Shown: positions 34,738 through 45,018, counted from the first letter of the stretch. The stretch is DNA of 64,000 bases from Ruegeria atlantica (GCF_013033965.1 NZ_WQFE01000004.1:310001-374000); one strand, 5' to 3'. The notes: generated by a model not told the origin, from the letters alone. A program made the numbers and translations.

Positions 34738-35358
34738 ATGCAAGTTATCCTTCTGGAACGCGTTGCCAAACTGGGTCAAATGGGCGACGTCGTTGACGTC
34801 AAGCCTGGCTACGCCCGCAACTTCCTGCTGCCCCAAGGCAAAGCGCTGAGCGCGTCCGAGTCGAACATCGCCTCGTTCGAAGCCCAGAAAGCGCAGCTTG
34901 AAGCGCGCAACCTGGAAACCAAGAAAGAAGCTGAAGCGCTGGCTGAAAAGCTGGACGGTCAGCAGTTCATCGTGATCCGCTCGGCATCTGATGCCGGTGC
35001 TCTGTACGGTTCGGTCACCCCGCGTGATGCCGCAGACGCCGCAACCGAAGCAGGCTTCACCGTCGACAAAAAGCAGATTGCACTTATCGCTCCGATCAAA
35101 GAGCTGGGTCTGCACTCGCTGGCAGTCAAACTGCACCCCGAGGTCGAAGTCGAAATCAAGATGAACGTTGCCCGCTCGGAAGAAGAAGCCGAACTGCAGG
35201 CATCGGGCAAATCGATCCAGGAACTGGCAGCCGAAGAAGAGGCCGCCGCTGAATTCGAAATCGCCGAACTGTTCGACGATATCGGTTCTGCAGCTTCCGA
35301 CGACGAAGAGTTGGTTGCCGAAGAAGCGCCGGCTGAAGAAGACGAAGCCAAAGCCTAA
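34738..35358 (+). CDS. rplI: 50S ribosomal protein bL9
   Basis: A 206-aa L9, longer than the ~150 aa of E. coli. The N-terminal domain [36 protein letters not shown], the long connecting helix and the C-terminal domain ([21 protein letters not shown]) are complete. The extra 55 residues form an acidic Glu/Asp/Ala tail. A strong terminator follows, closing the ribosomal operon. Confidence 0.97.
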   Translation: MQVILLERVAKLGQMGDVVDVKPGYARNFLLPQGKALSASESNIASFEAQKAQLEARNLETKKEAEALAEKLDGQQFIVIRSASDAGALYGSVTPRDAADAATEAGFTVDKKQIALIAPIKELGLHSLAVKLHPEVEVEIKMNVARSEEEAELQASGKSIQELAAEEEAAAEFEIAELFDDIGSAASDDEELVAEEAPAEEDEAKA

Positions 35359-35383
35359 TCTGGCCGTATTCGTGCCAATAATT

Positions 35384-35411
35384 GGCCGCGCCGCAAGGCG
35401 CGGCCTTTTTT
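35384..35411 (+). terminator. Intrinsic terminator of the rpsF-rpsR-rplI operon
   Basis: A perfect 9-bp stem GGCCGCGCC / GGCGCGGCC with a GCAA tetraloop is followed by six T, 25 bases after the rplI stop. Confidence 0.92.
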
Positions 35412-35593
35412 ATTTGGTCAGGGAATCACAGGACGGAACAGCGTCAGGCGCTACCAAGAATTTGGATGGAAATTGTGCTATCCTAATATCGCGCGGCCCC
35501 TGCCGCCCTGCCGCATTTTTTTTGAAGTATATTTTATTATCAATTGCGTGATCGCACATCTGGGCGGACCGCGATCCGACAGGAGAAACCACC

Positions 35594-35950
35594 ATGGCAT
35601 CTTTGTGCGACTACATCGTCGTGAATGACGGTTCCTTTTCATTAAACCCCGGTGAAAGCCAGACCTTCAGCGATCCCATCCCGTCAAACCTGATAATCGG
35701 CACCAACCGCGCCAAGCCCATCCTTGCTTTCAAAGCTTGGGCAACGCCGTCCGGAGGGGCCTTTCAGATTGAGATAAACGATACCTTCATTTACGGACCG
35801 TCAATGTCTGGCGGCGACATTCGTGGATTGTGGGAGGCCTTCCCAGGCACCGTCCTCAATCCGGGGATCAACAACACCGTTCAGTTCCGCGCAACTGAAA
35901 ACAAAATTTGGTTTTCCGATATCATTTTGTGGTTCCAAGTCGAAGTATAA
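35594..35950 (+). CDS. Unrecognised small beta-rich protein
   Basis: A 118-aa protein without a signal peptide or membrane segment. The sequence alternates hydrophobic and polar residues with many Gly, Asn, Pro and aromatics (SFSLNPGESQTFSDPI, GGAFQIEINDTFIYG, NNTVQFRATENKIWFSDIIL), suggesting a beta-sandwich. CAGGAGA is well placed before the ATG, so it is probably expressed. It stands alone between the ribosomal operon and the transglycosylase gene. No function is proposed. Confidence 0.65.
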   Translation: MASLCDYIVVNDGSFSLNPGESQTFSDPIPSNLIIGTNRAKPILAFKAWATPSGGAFQIEINDTFIYGPSMSGGDIRGLWEAFPGTVLNPGINNTVQFRATENKIWFSDIILWFQVEV

Positions 35951-36100
35951 CACGGCCCTATTCCGACCAGACCAGCGTGCAACACTTTGGTGTCGATATC
36001 TGACGCAACGACCCGGCATAAATCAGCGTGGAGGCTGTCTGACAGCTTGCGGTTGTGTCCGGCGGAACTATCATGCGCCCGACCCCATCGGAGACCACAC

Positions 36101-36589
36101 ATGCCTCAATACACGCGCCGCCTCTTAGTTCTTGCACTCCTTGGCGCTCCAGCACTGGCTGCCTGCGGCGGCCTGGATGGCGGAAAAAGCTCACGTGGTG
36201 CCCCCTTTGATCCGCCGCTATATCCCAACGAGACTCCAGAATTGCGTGCGTCGATCAACAAGTGGGCTGACCACTATGAACTGCCACGTGAACTGGTGCA
36301 CAAGCTCGCCATACGGGAAAGCACCCACCGCCCCTGGGCCGTTAACAGCCCCTATTACGGTTTGCTACAGATCCTGCCCGCGACAGCACGATCGATGGGA
36401 TACAAAGGGAACGCAAAGGGCTTGTTGGACGCAGATACCAATCTGGAATTCGCCGGAAAATACCTGCGTGGTGCGTGGCTATTGTCCGACGGAGACCAGA
36501 AGCGGGCCATCTTCCTGTATGCCAAAGGTTACTATCCCGAGGCAAAGGCCGCTGGAATGTTGGTTGAGACTGGTCTGCGACCAGAGTGA
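36101..36589 (+). CDS. Lytic transglycosylase-like lipoprotein (SLT domain)
   Basis: A 162-aa lipoprotein with a signal peptide and lipobox LAAC (Cys21), a short linker, then an SLT/lysozyme-like domain. The catalytic Glu is in KLAIRESTHRPWAV, followed by YYGLLQILPATARSMGYKG and LEFAGKYLRGAWLLSDGDQKRAIFLYAKGYY. It should cut peptidoglycan glycan strands from the outer membrane side. The ATG at 36101 with GGAGA fits the signal peptide; an upstream in-frame extension is unlikely. It is shorter than most SLT enzymes, consisting of the domain only. Confidence 0.88.
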   Translation: MPQYTRRLLVLALLGAPALAACGGLDGGKSSRGAPFDPPLYPNETPELRASINKWADHYELPRELVHKLAIRESTHRPWAVNSPYYGLLQILPATARSMGYKGNAKGLLDADTNLEFAGKYLRGAWLLSDGDQKRAIFLYAKGYYPEAKAAGMLVETGLRPE

Positions 36590-36707
36590 CGTGAGGTAAA
36601 GTAAAAGTTTGTCATTGTAGCAAAGGCTGTAATAATGACCAATAGAATCACTAAGGTAATCTGTTGCCATAACCACGCATTATGCCTAAACGTTATGCAC
36701 AATTAGC

Positions 36708-36734
36708 TTGCGTCGGGCACAGGATTTGACGCAA
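36708..36734. promoter_or_regulatory. Inverted repeat upstream of luxR (candidate operator)
   Basis: The arms TTGCGTC and GACGCAA are exact reverse complements, 13 bases apart, ending 69 bases before the luxR ATG. Their centre-to-centre spacing of 20 bases would suit a dimer binding two successive major grooves. It does not match the classic lux box. Autoregulation of luxR is a guess. Confidence 0.4.
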
Positions 36735-36803
36735 CGTACTGGGTGAAATGGACAGATATGGCATTTCTTTGGGGAAAGAATTGCCGCCGCAAGGGTTGGA
36801 CAG

Positions 36804-37505
36804 GTGAAACTTATAGACTTGGCCGCGATCGACCACGAGGAAAAGTCGGCAGCCGACATCATTAATGCTGTCTGCGAAGAGCTGGGTTTTGACTATGCGT
36901 CTTACGCCACATTTAACCCTGTAAAGGGCGACGTTCAGGGGTATGCCAATTACCCGGACGAATGGAAGATTCACTATGGAAGCCAGGGCTTCCACCATTT
37001 CGACCCGACTTTGTATCAATCTGCGCTCAGCATCGCTCCGGTGGATTGGGGGCGGTTCGATCACGACGAAAAATTCCATTCGGTTTTCCGGGATGCGCAT
37101 GATTTTGGCATTACTTCCCGAGGCTTAACCATACCAGTACGTGGCCCCTACGGAGAATGCGGCCTGCTTAATGTGACCCGGGATTGCTCGGACTCCGAGT
37201 GGGAGAAGTTGAAAAAACACGTCATGGGGGACCTGCAGATGGCTGCAGTAACGGCACATGATACTGTGATGCAGTCTGGTCTGTTGGCCAAGGCGCTGTA
37301 TCTCCCTGCCCTTTCGACGCGTGAACAAGAGATCCTGCAGTGGGTCGCGGATGGAAAATCGCAGCAGGACATCGGTGACATCCTGTCAATTTCACACCGC
37401 ACAGTCGAAGTTCACATGCGGTCTGGGCGTGAAAAACTGGGTGCGTTGACCACTCCGCAAGCCATTGGAAGAGCTATAGGACTTGGCATTATTGCCCCAG
37501 GATAA
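36804..37505 (+). CDS. LuxR-family quorum-sensing regulator
   Basis: A 233-aa LuxR protein. The N-terminal autoinducer-binding domain keeps the key pocket residues: Trp54, Tyr58, Asp67, Pro68 and Trp82 in YPDEWKIHYG.QGFHHFDP and PVDWGRF. The C-terminal GerE-type HTH is at about residues 168-230 (LSTREQEILQWVADGKSQQDIGDILSISHRTVEVHM). It is 96 bases upstream of a luxI gene in the same direction, the normal cognate arrangement. It should bind a long-chain acyl-homoserine lactone and regulate luxI, though the ligand cannot be read from sequence. Confidence 0.93.
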   Translation: MKLIDLAAIDHEEKSAADIINAVCEELGFDYASYATFNPVKGDVQGYANYPDEWKIHYGSQGFHHFDPTLYQSALSIAPVDWGRFDHDEKFHSVFRDAHDFGITSRGLTIPVRGPYGECGLLNVTRDCSDSEWEKLKKHVMGDLQMAAVTAHDTVMQSGLLAKALYLPALSTREQEILQWVADGKSQQDIGDILSISHRTVEVHMRSGREKLGALTTPQAIGRAIGLGIIAPG

Positions 37506-37558
37506 TCAAAAAAGATAAAAAATACGGGAAACCCCCAATAGTCTTAGCTCAATTCTTA

Positions 37559-37581
37559 GTTAACGTCTTCCTTACGGTAAC
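37559..37581. promoter_or_regulatory. Imperfect dyad upstream of luxI (candidate LuxR site)
   Basis: GTTAACGT and ACGGTAAC form 8-base arms with one mismatch and a 7-base spacer. The dyad ends 20 bases before the luxI start at 37602 and lies directly next to its ribosome site. The position would suit a site overlapping the transcription start. The match to a canonical lux box is poor. Confidence 0.35.
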
Positions 37582-37601
37582 CAGACTGTAGGGGGATGGA
37601 A

Positions 37602-38459
37602 ATGATCATCGTAATTGATGGTATTAACCAGAATAAGTTTACGCATGTCTTGGATGAGATGTACAAACTGCGCGCGCGCGTTTTCGGCGATCGCCTTGGT
37701 TGGGATGTAAATATCGTGGATGGGCGTGAACGCGACCATTTTGACGACCTTCATCCTGCACATGTAGTCAGCATCAACGACGAGGGGGACGTTGTTGGAT
37801 GCATGAGGCTACTGCAAACGACCGGGCCACATATGCTGTCCGACGTTTTTCATTCAATTCTGGACGGCGAACCGCCGATCCGCAGCGCTCAGGTTTGGGA
37901 AGCAACGCGGTTTTGCGTCGACACCAAAAAGCTGGGTCGAGGTCGTGGGGAAAACTCTGTGTCCTATGTCACCAGCGAAGTCATGATCGGCTCGTTCGAA
38001 TACGCCAAGATGGCGGGTGTTTTGGACTCGATCGCCGTGATCGACCCGGTGATGAACCGCGTCCTGCAACGGTCCGGTAACGCACCTTACGACTATCTTG
38101 GCACACCCAAGCCAATGGGCAAGGTCGTAGCCATGGCGGCATTGATGGACTGTTCGGATGAACGGATCAATGGAATTCGAGACTACGCAGCGATTGAGCA
38201 CGATGTCTTCCTGACCGACGAGCAGGCCCTTGAACTAGTCGAAGGCGCGAAGACAAAGGCCAAGCCAAGTGCTGCAAACTACGACCACCAGCCACTGACC
38301 CAGTTGGAAAAATACTTTGTCGAACAGATGAGTTCGGCAACATCGAAAGCCGAAGTCGAGTCAGTGCTGAAACTGATCGAAGCGCTTTCGGACCGCTTTA
38401 CGCCAGAGCAGAAGACCGCTCTGCTAAGAACCCCCCGTGCTTTTGCTCATGAGGCCTGA
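37602..38459 (+). CDS. Acyl-homoserine lactone synthase (LuxI family) with long C-terminal extension
   Basis: A 285-aa protein. The catalytic LuxI core occupies about residues 1-210 and keeps Arg24, Phe28, Trp34, Asp45, Asp48, Arg69, Glu100 and Arg103 (YKLRARVFGDRLGWDV, ERDHFDDLH, VGCMRLL, WEATRFCVD). It makes acyl-homoserine lactone from SAM and acyl-ACP. About 70 extra C-terminal residues (LTQLEKYFVEQMSSATSKAEV..LKLIEALSDRFTPEQKTALL) are predicted helical and lie outside the usual LuxI length of about 200-230. The ATG at 37602 is preferred because GGGGG lies 6 bases before it. Confidence 0.93.
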   Translation: MIIVIDGINQNKFTHVLDEMYKLRARVFGDRLGWDVNIVDGRERDHFDDLHPAHVVSINDEGDVVGCMRLLQTTGPHMLSDVFHSILDGEPPIRSAQVWEATRFCVDTKKLGRGRGENSVSYVTSEVMIGSFEYAKMAGVLDSIAVIDPVMNRVLQRSGNAPYDYLGTPKPMGKVVAMAALMDCSDERINGIRDYAAIEHDVFLTDEQALELVEGAKTKAKPSAANYDHQPLTQLEKYFVEQMSSATSKAEVESVLKLIEALSDRFTPEQKTALLRTPRAFAHEA

Positions 38460-38491
38460 CCCCCTCACCTCATAAGTTAAAGCCACCCAAG

Positions 38492-38528
38492 CGGAGCCGT
38501 CTTATTTTGGACGGCTCCGTATTTTTTT
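38492..38528 (+). terminator. Intrinsic terminator after luxI
   Basis: A perfect 10-bp stem CGGAGCCGTC / GACGGCTCCG with an 8-base loop is followed by TATTTTTTT. It lies between luxI and the convergent tig gene. Confidence 0.9.
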
Positions 38529-38555
38529 GCGCCCATGGGGATGGGCGGAAGAGGA

Positions 38556-39887
38556 TTACTCCTCTTCCAGTGCCTCTACGGCTTTCTGCAGATCGTCTTT
38601 GCTGACTTCTTTGTCCGCGACCTGAGCCAGTTCGAACACATAGTCGACGACTTTGTCTTCGAAGATCGGTGCACGCAGCTGCTGCTGCATCTGTGCATTC
38701 TGCTGAACGAACTCAAAGAACTGACGTTCCTGACCCGGGTACTGACGTGCCTGGTTCATGATCGCCTGAGTCATTTCAGAATCGGTGACCTCAACTTCGG
38801 CCTTCTGGCCCAGTTCAGCCAGCAGCAGGCCCAGTCGCACGCGGCGCTCGGCCAGTTTGTTGTGCTCGTCTGTGGGCTCGATCTCGGCGTGGTCATGGCC
38901 TTCCACTTCCGGGTTCTCTTCGTGCCACAGCTGGTGGGCGATTTGCTTGGCTTCAGCTTCGACCAGCGAAGGCGGCAGATCGAACGAAACCTTCTTGTCC
39001 AGTGCGTCCAGCAGGCCACGCTTCATGACGGCGCGCGATGCACCTGCGTACTCGGCTTCCAGACGCTCGGCGATTTGGCTTTTCAATGCCGCCAGATCCT
39101 CTGCACCGAACTTGGTGGCCAGCTCGTCGTTTACTTCCGCAGCAACCGGTTCCTTCACCTCTTTGATGGTGCATGTGAAGACAGCGTCTTTACCAGCCAG
39201 ATGCTCGGCACCGTATTCCTCGGGGAACTTGACGTTGACGTCTTTTTCTTCTTCGGCCTTCACGCCAACCAGCTGCTCTTCGAAGCCGGGGATGAAGCTG
39301 TTGGAGCCCAGAACCAGCGGGTAGTCTTCAGCCGAACCGCCTTCGAACTCTTCGCCGTCAACCTTGCCAACAAAGTCGATCACAACCTGATCACCGTCCT
39401 TGGCTTTGGAACCTTTGCGGCGCGCTTTGAAGTCCTGTGCGGTTTCTGCCAGGTTGTTCAGCGCTTCTTCGACGGCTGCGTCGTCGGCTTTGACGACCAG
39501 CTTTTCCAGCTCGACCGATTTCAGGTCAACTTCGGGGATCGCGGGCAGTGCCTCGTAGGACATTGCAACCTCGACATCATCGCCTTCTTTCCAGTCCTCG
39601 TTGGTCATCTTGACCTCGGGCTGCAGCGCAGGGCGCTCACCGCTGTCTTCAAAGTGCTTGTTCATCGCGCCGTCGATGCTTTCCTGCATCGCTTCGCCCA
39701 ACAGGCGTTGGCCAAACTGCTTTTTCAGCAGCGCCATCGGCACTTTGCCTTTGCGGAAACCTTTCATTTCGATTTCCGGCTGCGCTTCGACCAGTTTCTC
39801 GTTAACTTTGTCGTCCAGCTCGGCTGCGGATACGACGATATTGTAGCCGCGTTTCAGACCTTCGTTCAGCGTCTCGGTAACCTGCAT
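38556..39887 (-). CDS. tig: Trigger factor (ribosome-associated chaperone/PPIase)
   Basis: A 443-aa trigger factor. The ribosome-binding domain includes the [17 protein letters not shown] signature (about residues 46-62). An FKBP-type PPIase domain is at about 150-245 ([39 protein letters not shown]). The helical C-terminal arms contain [13 protein letters not shown] and [12 protein letters not shown]. The ATG at 39887 begins the conserved [13 protein letters not shown]. The gene stands alone, converging with luxI. Confidence 0.96.
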   Translation of the reverse strand: MQVTETLNEGLKRGYNIVVSAAELDDKVNEKLVEAQPEIEMKGFRKGKVPMALLKKQFGQRLLGEAMQESIDGAMNKHFEDSGERPALQPEVKMTNEDWKEGDDVEVAMSYEALPAIPEVDLKSVELEKLVVKADDAAVEEALNNLAETAQDFKARRKGSKAKDGDQVVIDFVGKVDGEEFEGGSAEDYPLVLGSNSFIPGFEEQLVGVKAEEEKDVNVKFPEEYGAEHLAGKDAVFTCTIKEVKEPVAAEVNDELATKFGAEDLAALKSQIAERLEAEYAGASRAVMKRGLLDALDKKVSFDLPPSLVEAEAKQIAHQLWHEENPEVEGHDHAEIEPTDEHNKLAERRVRLGLLLAELGQKAEVEVTDSEMTQAIMNQARQYPGQERQFFEFVQQNAQMQQQLRAPIFEDKVVDYVFELAQVADKEVSKDDLQKAVEALEEE

Positions 39888-40018
39888 TATGGTAGTCCCC
39901 ATAGGATTCGGGGCGCGCAAAACGGCGCGCCGGGCAAATTTGACGCCTTCTATTTGCCCAGCCGCCTACGTGCAAGGGGCAATGGCCGAATCCACCTTGT
40001 TTTGCCGCCGATTTGAAC

Positions 40019-40047
40019 AAAAAAAACGCCCCGGCAAGACCGGGGCG
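40019..40047 (-). terminator. Intrinsic terminator after the porin gene
   Basis: On the minus strand the 8-bp stem CGCCCCGG / CCGGGGCG is followed by eight T. It starts 24 bases after the porin stop and separates it from tig. Confidence 0.9.
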
Positions 40048-40071
40048 CATGACGTTTTAGTAGAAACGTTG

Positions 40072-41196
40072 TCAGAACTTCCAGAGCGCACCCAGCACCC
40101 AGGCTTCGTTCTTGTCAAAGTCGACCGTATCGTCGAAATCGTGGTTGCGGTATTTCAAGTAGGCATCGGTGTTGATCGCATCGATCCGCTGAACAACGGC
40201 AATACCCCAGGACTTGGTGCTGGATCCCTGATTTTCGAAATCAGAACCGTCGAAATAGTCGACACCAACGCCAGTTTTGCCCCAGGAAACCCAATCTCCT
40301 TCATAGGCAAGCTTTGTGTACCAGTAATCCGGATCGCTTGCGCCAGCCGAAGTATCGTCTCGCGTCCCAAGGGCCGCGGTAAAGCTGAACCCGCTTGGCA
40401 ACAAGACCGAGGCAGACCCGATCGTATCCTTACGTTCGCCGGGTTGGCCGTCGAAATCCCTAACCGCGTACGCAACACTGGCTGCAAATTCGACGCCATT
40501 TGTGAATGTGTTCCGATACCTGACTGCGATATCGTAATAGTCATCGTCATCACTGCTGGACAGGATGTTCTGACCATACGCGACCGCCGCCGTGAAACCA
40601 TTGAAATCAGGTGTGTCGTAGCGCACCCTACCCCGGCGCGCGCCATCAAAGTTGCTAGACGAGTCACCAACAGTGATGTCGCTCAGCACACCATCGGCGC
40701 CGCGATAGAAAAATGCGCCGTTTTCGTCATTCGTGAACGAATACAAAGCTGTCCCGACATACGACAGATCCGTCTCGGCGGCCCCATCCGATGCCATACT
40801 ACCCTGACCGGCAGAGAACTTACCGTATCCGCCTTTTAGCGAGAAATCGACATGGCGGATGTCTTCGCGGCTCCAACCGCTTGTATTGGTGCCATTCTGG
40901 TTTGCTGAGGCCGTACTCGGCAGCCCCAACCCAGTCTCAAACCGGAACATGAACTCGTTGCTGCCGTAGGGCTGTATGACGCGCAAACCCACGCGGCTGT
41001 TGGACAGATCATTGTCCAGCAAACGGGTCTCTGTCTCTTGACCGTCATCGACCGATACGATCACCGGGTCGAATTGACCATACAGTTCTACAGAACCGCC
41101 GCTGTTGTTTTCGTACTTCAGATCAGCAGCCGCAGGGATCGCCGTGGTCATCGCCAGAACGGCGGCAACCGAGGAGAGTTTCAATTTCACTGTCAT
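40072..41196 (-). CDS. Outer-membrane porin
   Basis: A 374-aa general porin. It has a signal peptide (LSSVAAVLAMTTAIPAAA), then a repeated amphipathic beta-strand pattern (SGGSVELYGQFDPVIV, RVGLRVIQPYGSNEFMFRFETGLG, SLKGGYGKFSAGQGSMASDGA). The final Phe of VLGALWKF is the typical BamA recognition residue. It resembles Rhodobacteraceae 16-strand porins of the Gram-negative porin family. The start at 41196 gives the correct signal peptide length, with GGTGA upstream; upstream ATGs are possible. It carries a strong terminator, as expected for a highly expressed gene. Confidence 0.92.
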   Translation of the reverse strand: MTVKLKLSSVAAVLAMTTAIPAAADLKYENNSGGSVELYGQFDPVIVSVDDGQETETRLLDNDLSNSRVGLRVIQPYGSNEFMFRFETGLGLPSTASANQNGTNTSGWSREDIRHVDFSLKGGYGKFSAGQGSMASDGAAETDLSYVGTALYSFTNDENGAFFYRGADGVLSDITVGDSSSNFDGARRGRVRYDTPDFNGFTAAVAYGQNILSSSDDDDYYDIAVRYRNTFTNGVEFAASVAYAVRDFDGQPGERKDTIGSASVLLPSGFSFTAALGTRDDTSAGASDPDYWYTKLAYEGDWVSWGKTGVGVDYFDGSDFENQGSSTKSWGIAVVQRIDAINTDAYLKYRNHDFDDTVDFDKNEAWVLGALWKF

Positions 41197-41498
41197 TTTA
41201 TTCACCATGAACATTTCGTTTGTGGATTCCGTCAAAAATGAAAACCGATGTGACGGTCCACTCCGCAAAGAACCGTGTTTTTCGCCTTTTGGATTTCTGC
41301 CTTACGGCTCAAATCGGCAGAAAGAAAATTTTAATCATATCAAAGATTTGACCACCAAGTCTTCACAGGCTCGGGAATCTGGGTACAAGTCTGCCACTCT
41401 GCCAGAGGTCTTTCAAAAGGAATGACATGCACTGATGCATATACGTGCGGCCATTTCTTGCCGAACGCTGGATAAAGCGGCCAATTTTCGCCCATGCG
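41197..41498. other. Porin upstream region, no gene seen
   Basis: About 300 bases between the porin start and the 3' end of the NAD(P)HX repair gene, both on the minus strand. It is AT-rich near the porin, as expected for a promoter and long 5' leader. No RNA gene, long palindrome or convincing ORF was found. Confidence 0.5.
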
Positions 41499-43052
41499 TC
41501 ATTTAGCCAAACTCTGAAAAACCGCAGGTAATTGCTCGGGTAAGTCCTCGGCTATCAGCCCGGGGCCAAATTGGCGCGCGCATTCAACATGCAGCCAGGC
41601 TGCCGTTTCCGCTGCCTGCATTGGGGCGAACCCTCGTGCCAGCAACCCGGTGATAAACCCAGCGAGCACATCACCAGAACCAGCCGTCGCCAACCACGGT
41701 GCCGAACGCTCATAATCGGCCGAATTTATTGCGCATCGTCCGTCCGGTGCAGCAATCACCGTATCTGCCCCTTTGAACAGAACCACGCACCCTGCCCGTT
41801 TGGCCGCCTCACGTGTCGCGTCGACCTTGGAATAGGCCGGGCCTTTGGTCGGAATTGCTTTCAGTTTTTCAGCAATATCGGGGAACAACCGGGCGAACTC
41901 TCCCCCGTGCGGGGTCAAGACGCAATTCTCATGCAGTTGCTCGAACAGGGTCGCGGGATCATCGGCAAAAGCCGTCAACGCATCCGCATCCAGCACGGTT
42001 GATCGACCCTCTTCCAAAGCTACTGGCACCAAATCGCGGGCACGCTTTAGTCCCAATCCCGGACCAAGGCACATGGCATTCAGTCGCTTATCTTTTAAGG
42101 CTTCAGCCAGCGCGTCAGCATCCTCGGCCCGCTGCAACATAATGGCCGTCACCTGCGCCGCGACTTCCATCTGCGCGGACGGAGGAACGCCCAGAGTTAC
42201 GAGCCCTGCCCCGATCCGCAGAGCTCCGCGTGCCGCCAACCGAGCCGCTCCGGTTTTAGCGGGACCACCAGATAGGATCAGCGCATGGCCATGAGAGTAT
42301 TTGTGATCCCCCGTATACTTTGCCGGGAATAGCCCCTTCTCAGAAGTCAATTGAACGGTTTGATTGTATTTTTTTTGCTTAAGCCCAATTTGCTTGGTCC
42401 GAACCATTCCGCAGCTTGCTGGTCCATCGTTGATCATATGACCGATTTTCTTGTCATGAAAAGTAACAGTGAGATCAGCGACGATGACATTCCCAAGAAT
42501 GCACCCACTGTCGGAGCACAACCCACTGGGAACATCAATTGAAACTACCCGAACGTTGTTTTTTTGCAGCAAGCTCCTTGCCGGCTCCAGTGTCACAAGT
42601 GAAAAGACCCCACCGAACGGGCGCGTCAGACCAGTTCCGAACAACCCGTCAATTATCAAGTCTGTAGTGGGCGGAATCCGAAACGTATCATCTACCAATG
42701 TAGGCGGATCAATTCTTCGAATATTGACTTGGCCTTTGCCTTCCCATCGCTCGAAATTCGTACGAGCATCGGGCGGCAGCTTTTCCGGGTCCCCATACAA
42801 AAAGACCTCGACTTCCCAGCCCCACTCTTTCAACAGCCGCGCAACGACGAACCCATCACCACCATTATTGCCGGGACCGCACAAAACCACGGCAGTACCA
42901 GACGTTTTTGACAGTTCAGGCCACTCCTCGAAAATCGCCTCGACGACCCCGCGACCGGCCCGCTCCATCAGCTCCAGACCAGTCACCTGACCGGCCTCAA
43001 TCGCTGCCTGCTCAATTGCTCGCATCTGCGCCGCTGTCAGCAATTTCGTCAT
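41499..43052 (-). CDS. nnr: Bifunctional NAD(P)H-hydrate epimerase / ADP-dependent NAD(P)HX dehydratase
   Basis: A 517-aa metabolite-repair enzyme. The N-terminal YjeF_N epimerase domain (about 1-215) has VLCGPGNNGGDGFVVARLL, IIDGLFGTGLTRP and VVSIDVPSGL. The C-terminal ribokinase-like YjeF_C dehydratase domain (about 230-510) has MCLGPGLG, LTPHGGEFARLFP, VLFKGADTVIAAPDG and LATAGSGDVLAGFITGLLARG. It restores hydrated NAD(P)H. It is divergent from glnB, an arrangement I infer to be common in this group. The length is normal. Confidence 0.96.
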   Translation of the reverse strand: MTKLLTAAQMRAIEQAAIEAGQVTGLELMERAGRGVVEAIFEEWPELSKTSGTAVVLCGPGNNGGDGFVVARLLKEWGWEVEVFLYGDPEKLPPDARTNFERWEGKGQVNIRRIDPPTLVDDTFRIPPTTDLIIDGLFGTGLTRPFGGVFSLVTLEPARSLLQKNNVRVVSIDVPSGLCSDSGCILGNVIVADLTVTFHDKKIGHMINDGPASCGMVRTKQIGLKQKKYNQTVQLTSEKGLFPAKYTGDHKYSHGHALILSGGPAKTGAARLAARGALRIGAGLVTLGVPPSAQMEVAAQVTAIMLQRAEDADALAEALKDKRLNAMCLGPGLGLKRARDLVPVALEEGRSTVLDADALTAFADDPATLFEQLHENCVLTPHGGEFARLFPDIAEKLKAIPTKGPAYSKVDATREAAKRAGCVVLFKGADTVIAAPDGRCAINSADYERSAPWLATAGSGDVLAGFITGLLARGFAPMQAAETAAWLHVECARQFGPGLIAEDLPEQLPAVFQSLAK

Positions 43053-43209
43053 CTCAAATCCCTTGGCGATTCAATTTCGCTTACTTTTTGTGCAAGTCGA
43101 TCAAAAATTGACCTGACGCCCATTTTCTCAGCGCCTCGTGCGGGCCGATATCGCAATCACATTGCCGCCCGAATTTAGACGTGGTCAGTGCCTGACTGAC
43201 AAGAGTTAA

Positions 43210-43560
<351 letters not shown>

Positions 43561-43588
43561 CAAACTCAAAGCAGAGGAATACAAAGTT

Positions 43589-44995
43589 ATGAGCAAGGAC
43601 GCAGTTCTTCAGCTGATCAAAGACGAGGACGCCGAGTACGTCGACGTTCGCTTCACTGATCCCCGCGGTAAGCTTCAGCACGTCACGCTGATGGCCGATC
43701 AGGTTGACGAGGACTTCCTGGAAGAAGGCTTCATGTTCGACGGTTCGTCCATCGCGGGCTGGAAGTCGATCGAAGCATCGGACATGAAACTGATGGTCGA
43801 CACCGACAGCGCTTATGTCGATCCGTTCTACGCGGAAAAAACCATCTGTGTGCACTGCTCGGTCGTCGAGCCCGACACCGGTGAAGCCTATGAGCGTGAC
43901 CCGCGCGGCACCGCTCAGAAAGCCGAAGCTTACCTGAAAGCATCGGGTATCGGTGATGTTGCTTATATGGGTCCTGAAGCCGAATTCTTCCTGTTCGATG
44001 ACGTTCGTTTCTCGAACAGTATCAACAAAGTATCTTACGAAGTTGATGCAACCGATGCATCGTGGAACACCGACACCGAGTACGAGATGGGCAACATGGG
44101 CCACCGTCCGGGCGTCAAAGGTGGTTACTTCCCGGTCAACCCGATCGACGAAGCGCAGGACCTGCGTTCGGAAATGCTGTCGACCATGAAGCGTCTGGGC
44201 ATGAAGGTCGACAAGCACCACCACGAGGTTGCGTCCTGTCAGCACGAGCTGGGCCTGATCTTCGATAGCCTGACCAAGCAGGCGGACGAGCTGCAGAAAT
44301 ACAAGTACATCATCCACAACGTTGCACACGCCTATGGCAAATCGGCCACCTTCATGCCAAAGCCCATCGCAGGTGACAACGGCACCGGCATGCACGTGAA
44401 CATGTCGATCTGGAAAGACGGCAAGCCCCTGTTTGCAGGCGACAAATATGCTGATCTTTCGGACGAGGCTCTGTACTTCATCGGCGGTATCCTGAAGCAC
44501 GCCAAGACCCTGAACGCCTTCACCAACCCGGCGACCAACAGCTACAAGCGTCTGATCCCTGGTTTTGAGGCCCCTGTTCTGCGCGCCTACTCGGCACGTA
44601 ACCGCTCGGGTTGTGTCCGTATTCCGTGGACCGAAAGCCCGAAAGCCAAGCGTGTCGAGGCTCGCTTCCCCGATCCGGCCGCGAACCCCTACCTGGCGTT
44701 TGCTGCCCTGCTGATGGCTGGTCTAGACGGCATCAAGAACAAGATCGATCCGGGCGAAGCCATGGACAAGAACCTGTACGACCTTCCTGCCGAGGAACTG
44801 GCGGACATCCCGACCGTCTGCGGCAGCCTGCGCGAAGCTCTGGAATCGCTGGCATCGGATCACGACTTCCTGCTGCAGGGCGACGTGTTCACCAAAGACC
44901 AGATCGACGGCTACATCGCACTGAAGATGGAAGAGGTCGAAACCTACGAGCACACGCCGCACCCGGTTGAATACGGCATGTATTACAGCTGCTGA
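43589..44995 (+). CDS. glnA: Glutamine synthetase type I
   Basis: A 468-aa GSI-beta enzyme forming glutamine from glutamate, ammonia and ATP. It has [34 protein letters not shown], the [14 protein letters not shown] metal site, [19 protein letters not shown] and NRSGCVRIP. The adenylylation Tyr is in [10 protein letters not shown], showing the PII-controlled type. The ATG at 43589 follows a GCAGAGGA ribosome site. A moderate hairpin terminator lies after the stop. Confidence 0.98.
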   Translation: MSKDAVLQLIKDEDAEYVDVRFTDPRGKLQHVTLMADQVDEDFLEEGFMFDGSSIAGWKSIEASDMKLMVDTDSAYVDPFYAEKTICVHCSVVEPDTGEAYERDPRGTAQKAEAYLKASGIGDVAYMGPEAEFFLFDDVRFSNSINKVSYEVDATDASWNTDTEYEMGNMGHRPGVKGGYFPVNPIDEAQDLRSEMLSTMKRLGMKVDKHHHEVASCQHELGLIFDSLTKQADELQKYKYIIHNVAHAYGKSATFMPKPIAGDNGTGMHVNMSIWKDGKPLFAGDKYADLSDEALYFIGGILKHAKTLNAFTNPATNSYKRLIPGFEAPVLRAYSARNRSGCVRIPWTESPKAKRVEARFPDPAANPYLAFAALLMAGLDGIKNKIDPGEAMDKNLYDLPAEELADIPTVCGSLREALESLASDHDFLLQGDVFTKDQIDGYIALKMEEVETYEHTPHPVEYGMYYSC

Positions 44996-45018
44996 TCATG
45001 TTTAAGGTTTGAAAACAT

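Noticed and set aside
38535-40016. 493-aa plus-strand ORF opposite trigger factor
   Set aside because: Shadow frame of tig; the trigger factor product on the minus strand is unambiguous, while this frame is Phe/Val/Gln-rich and matches nothing.
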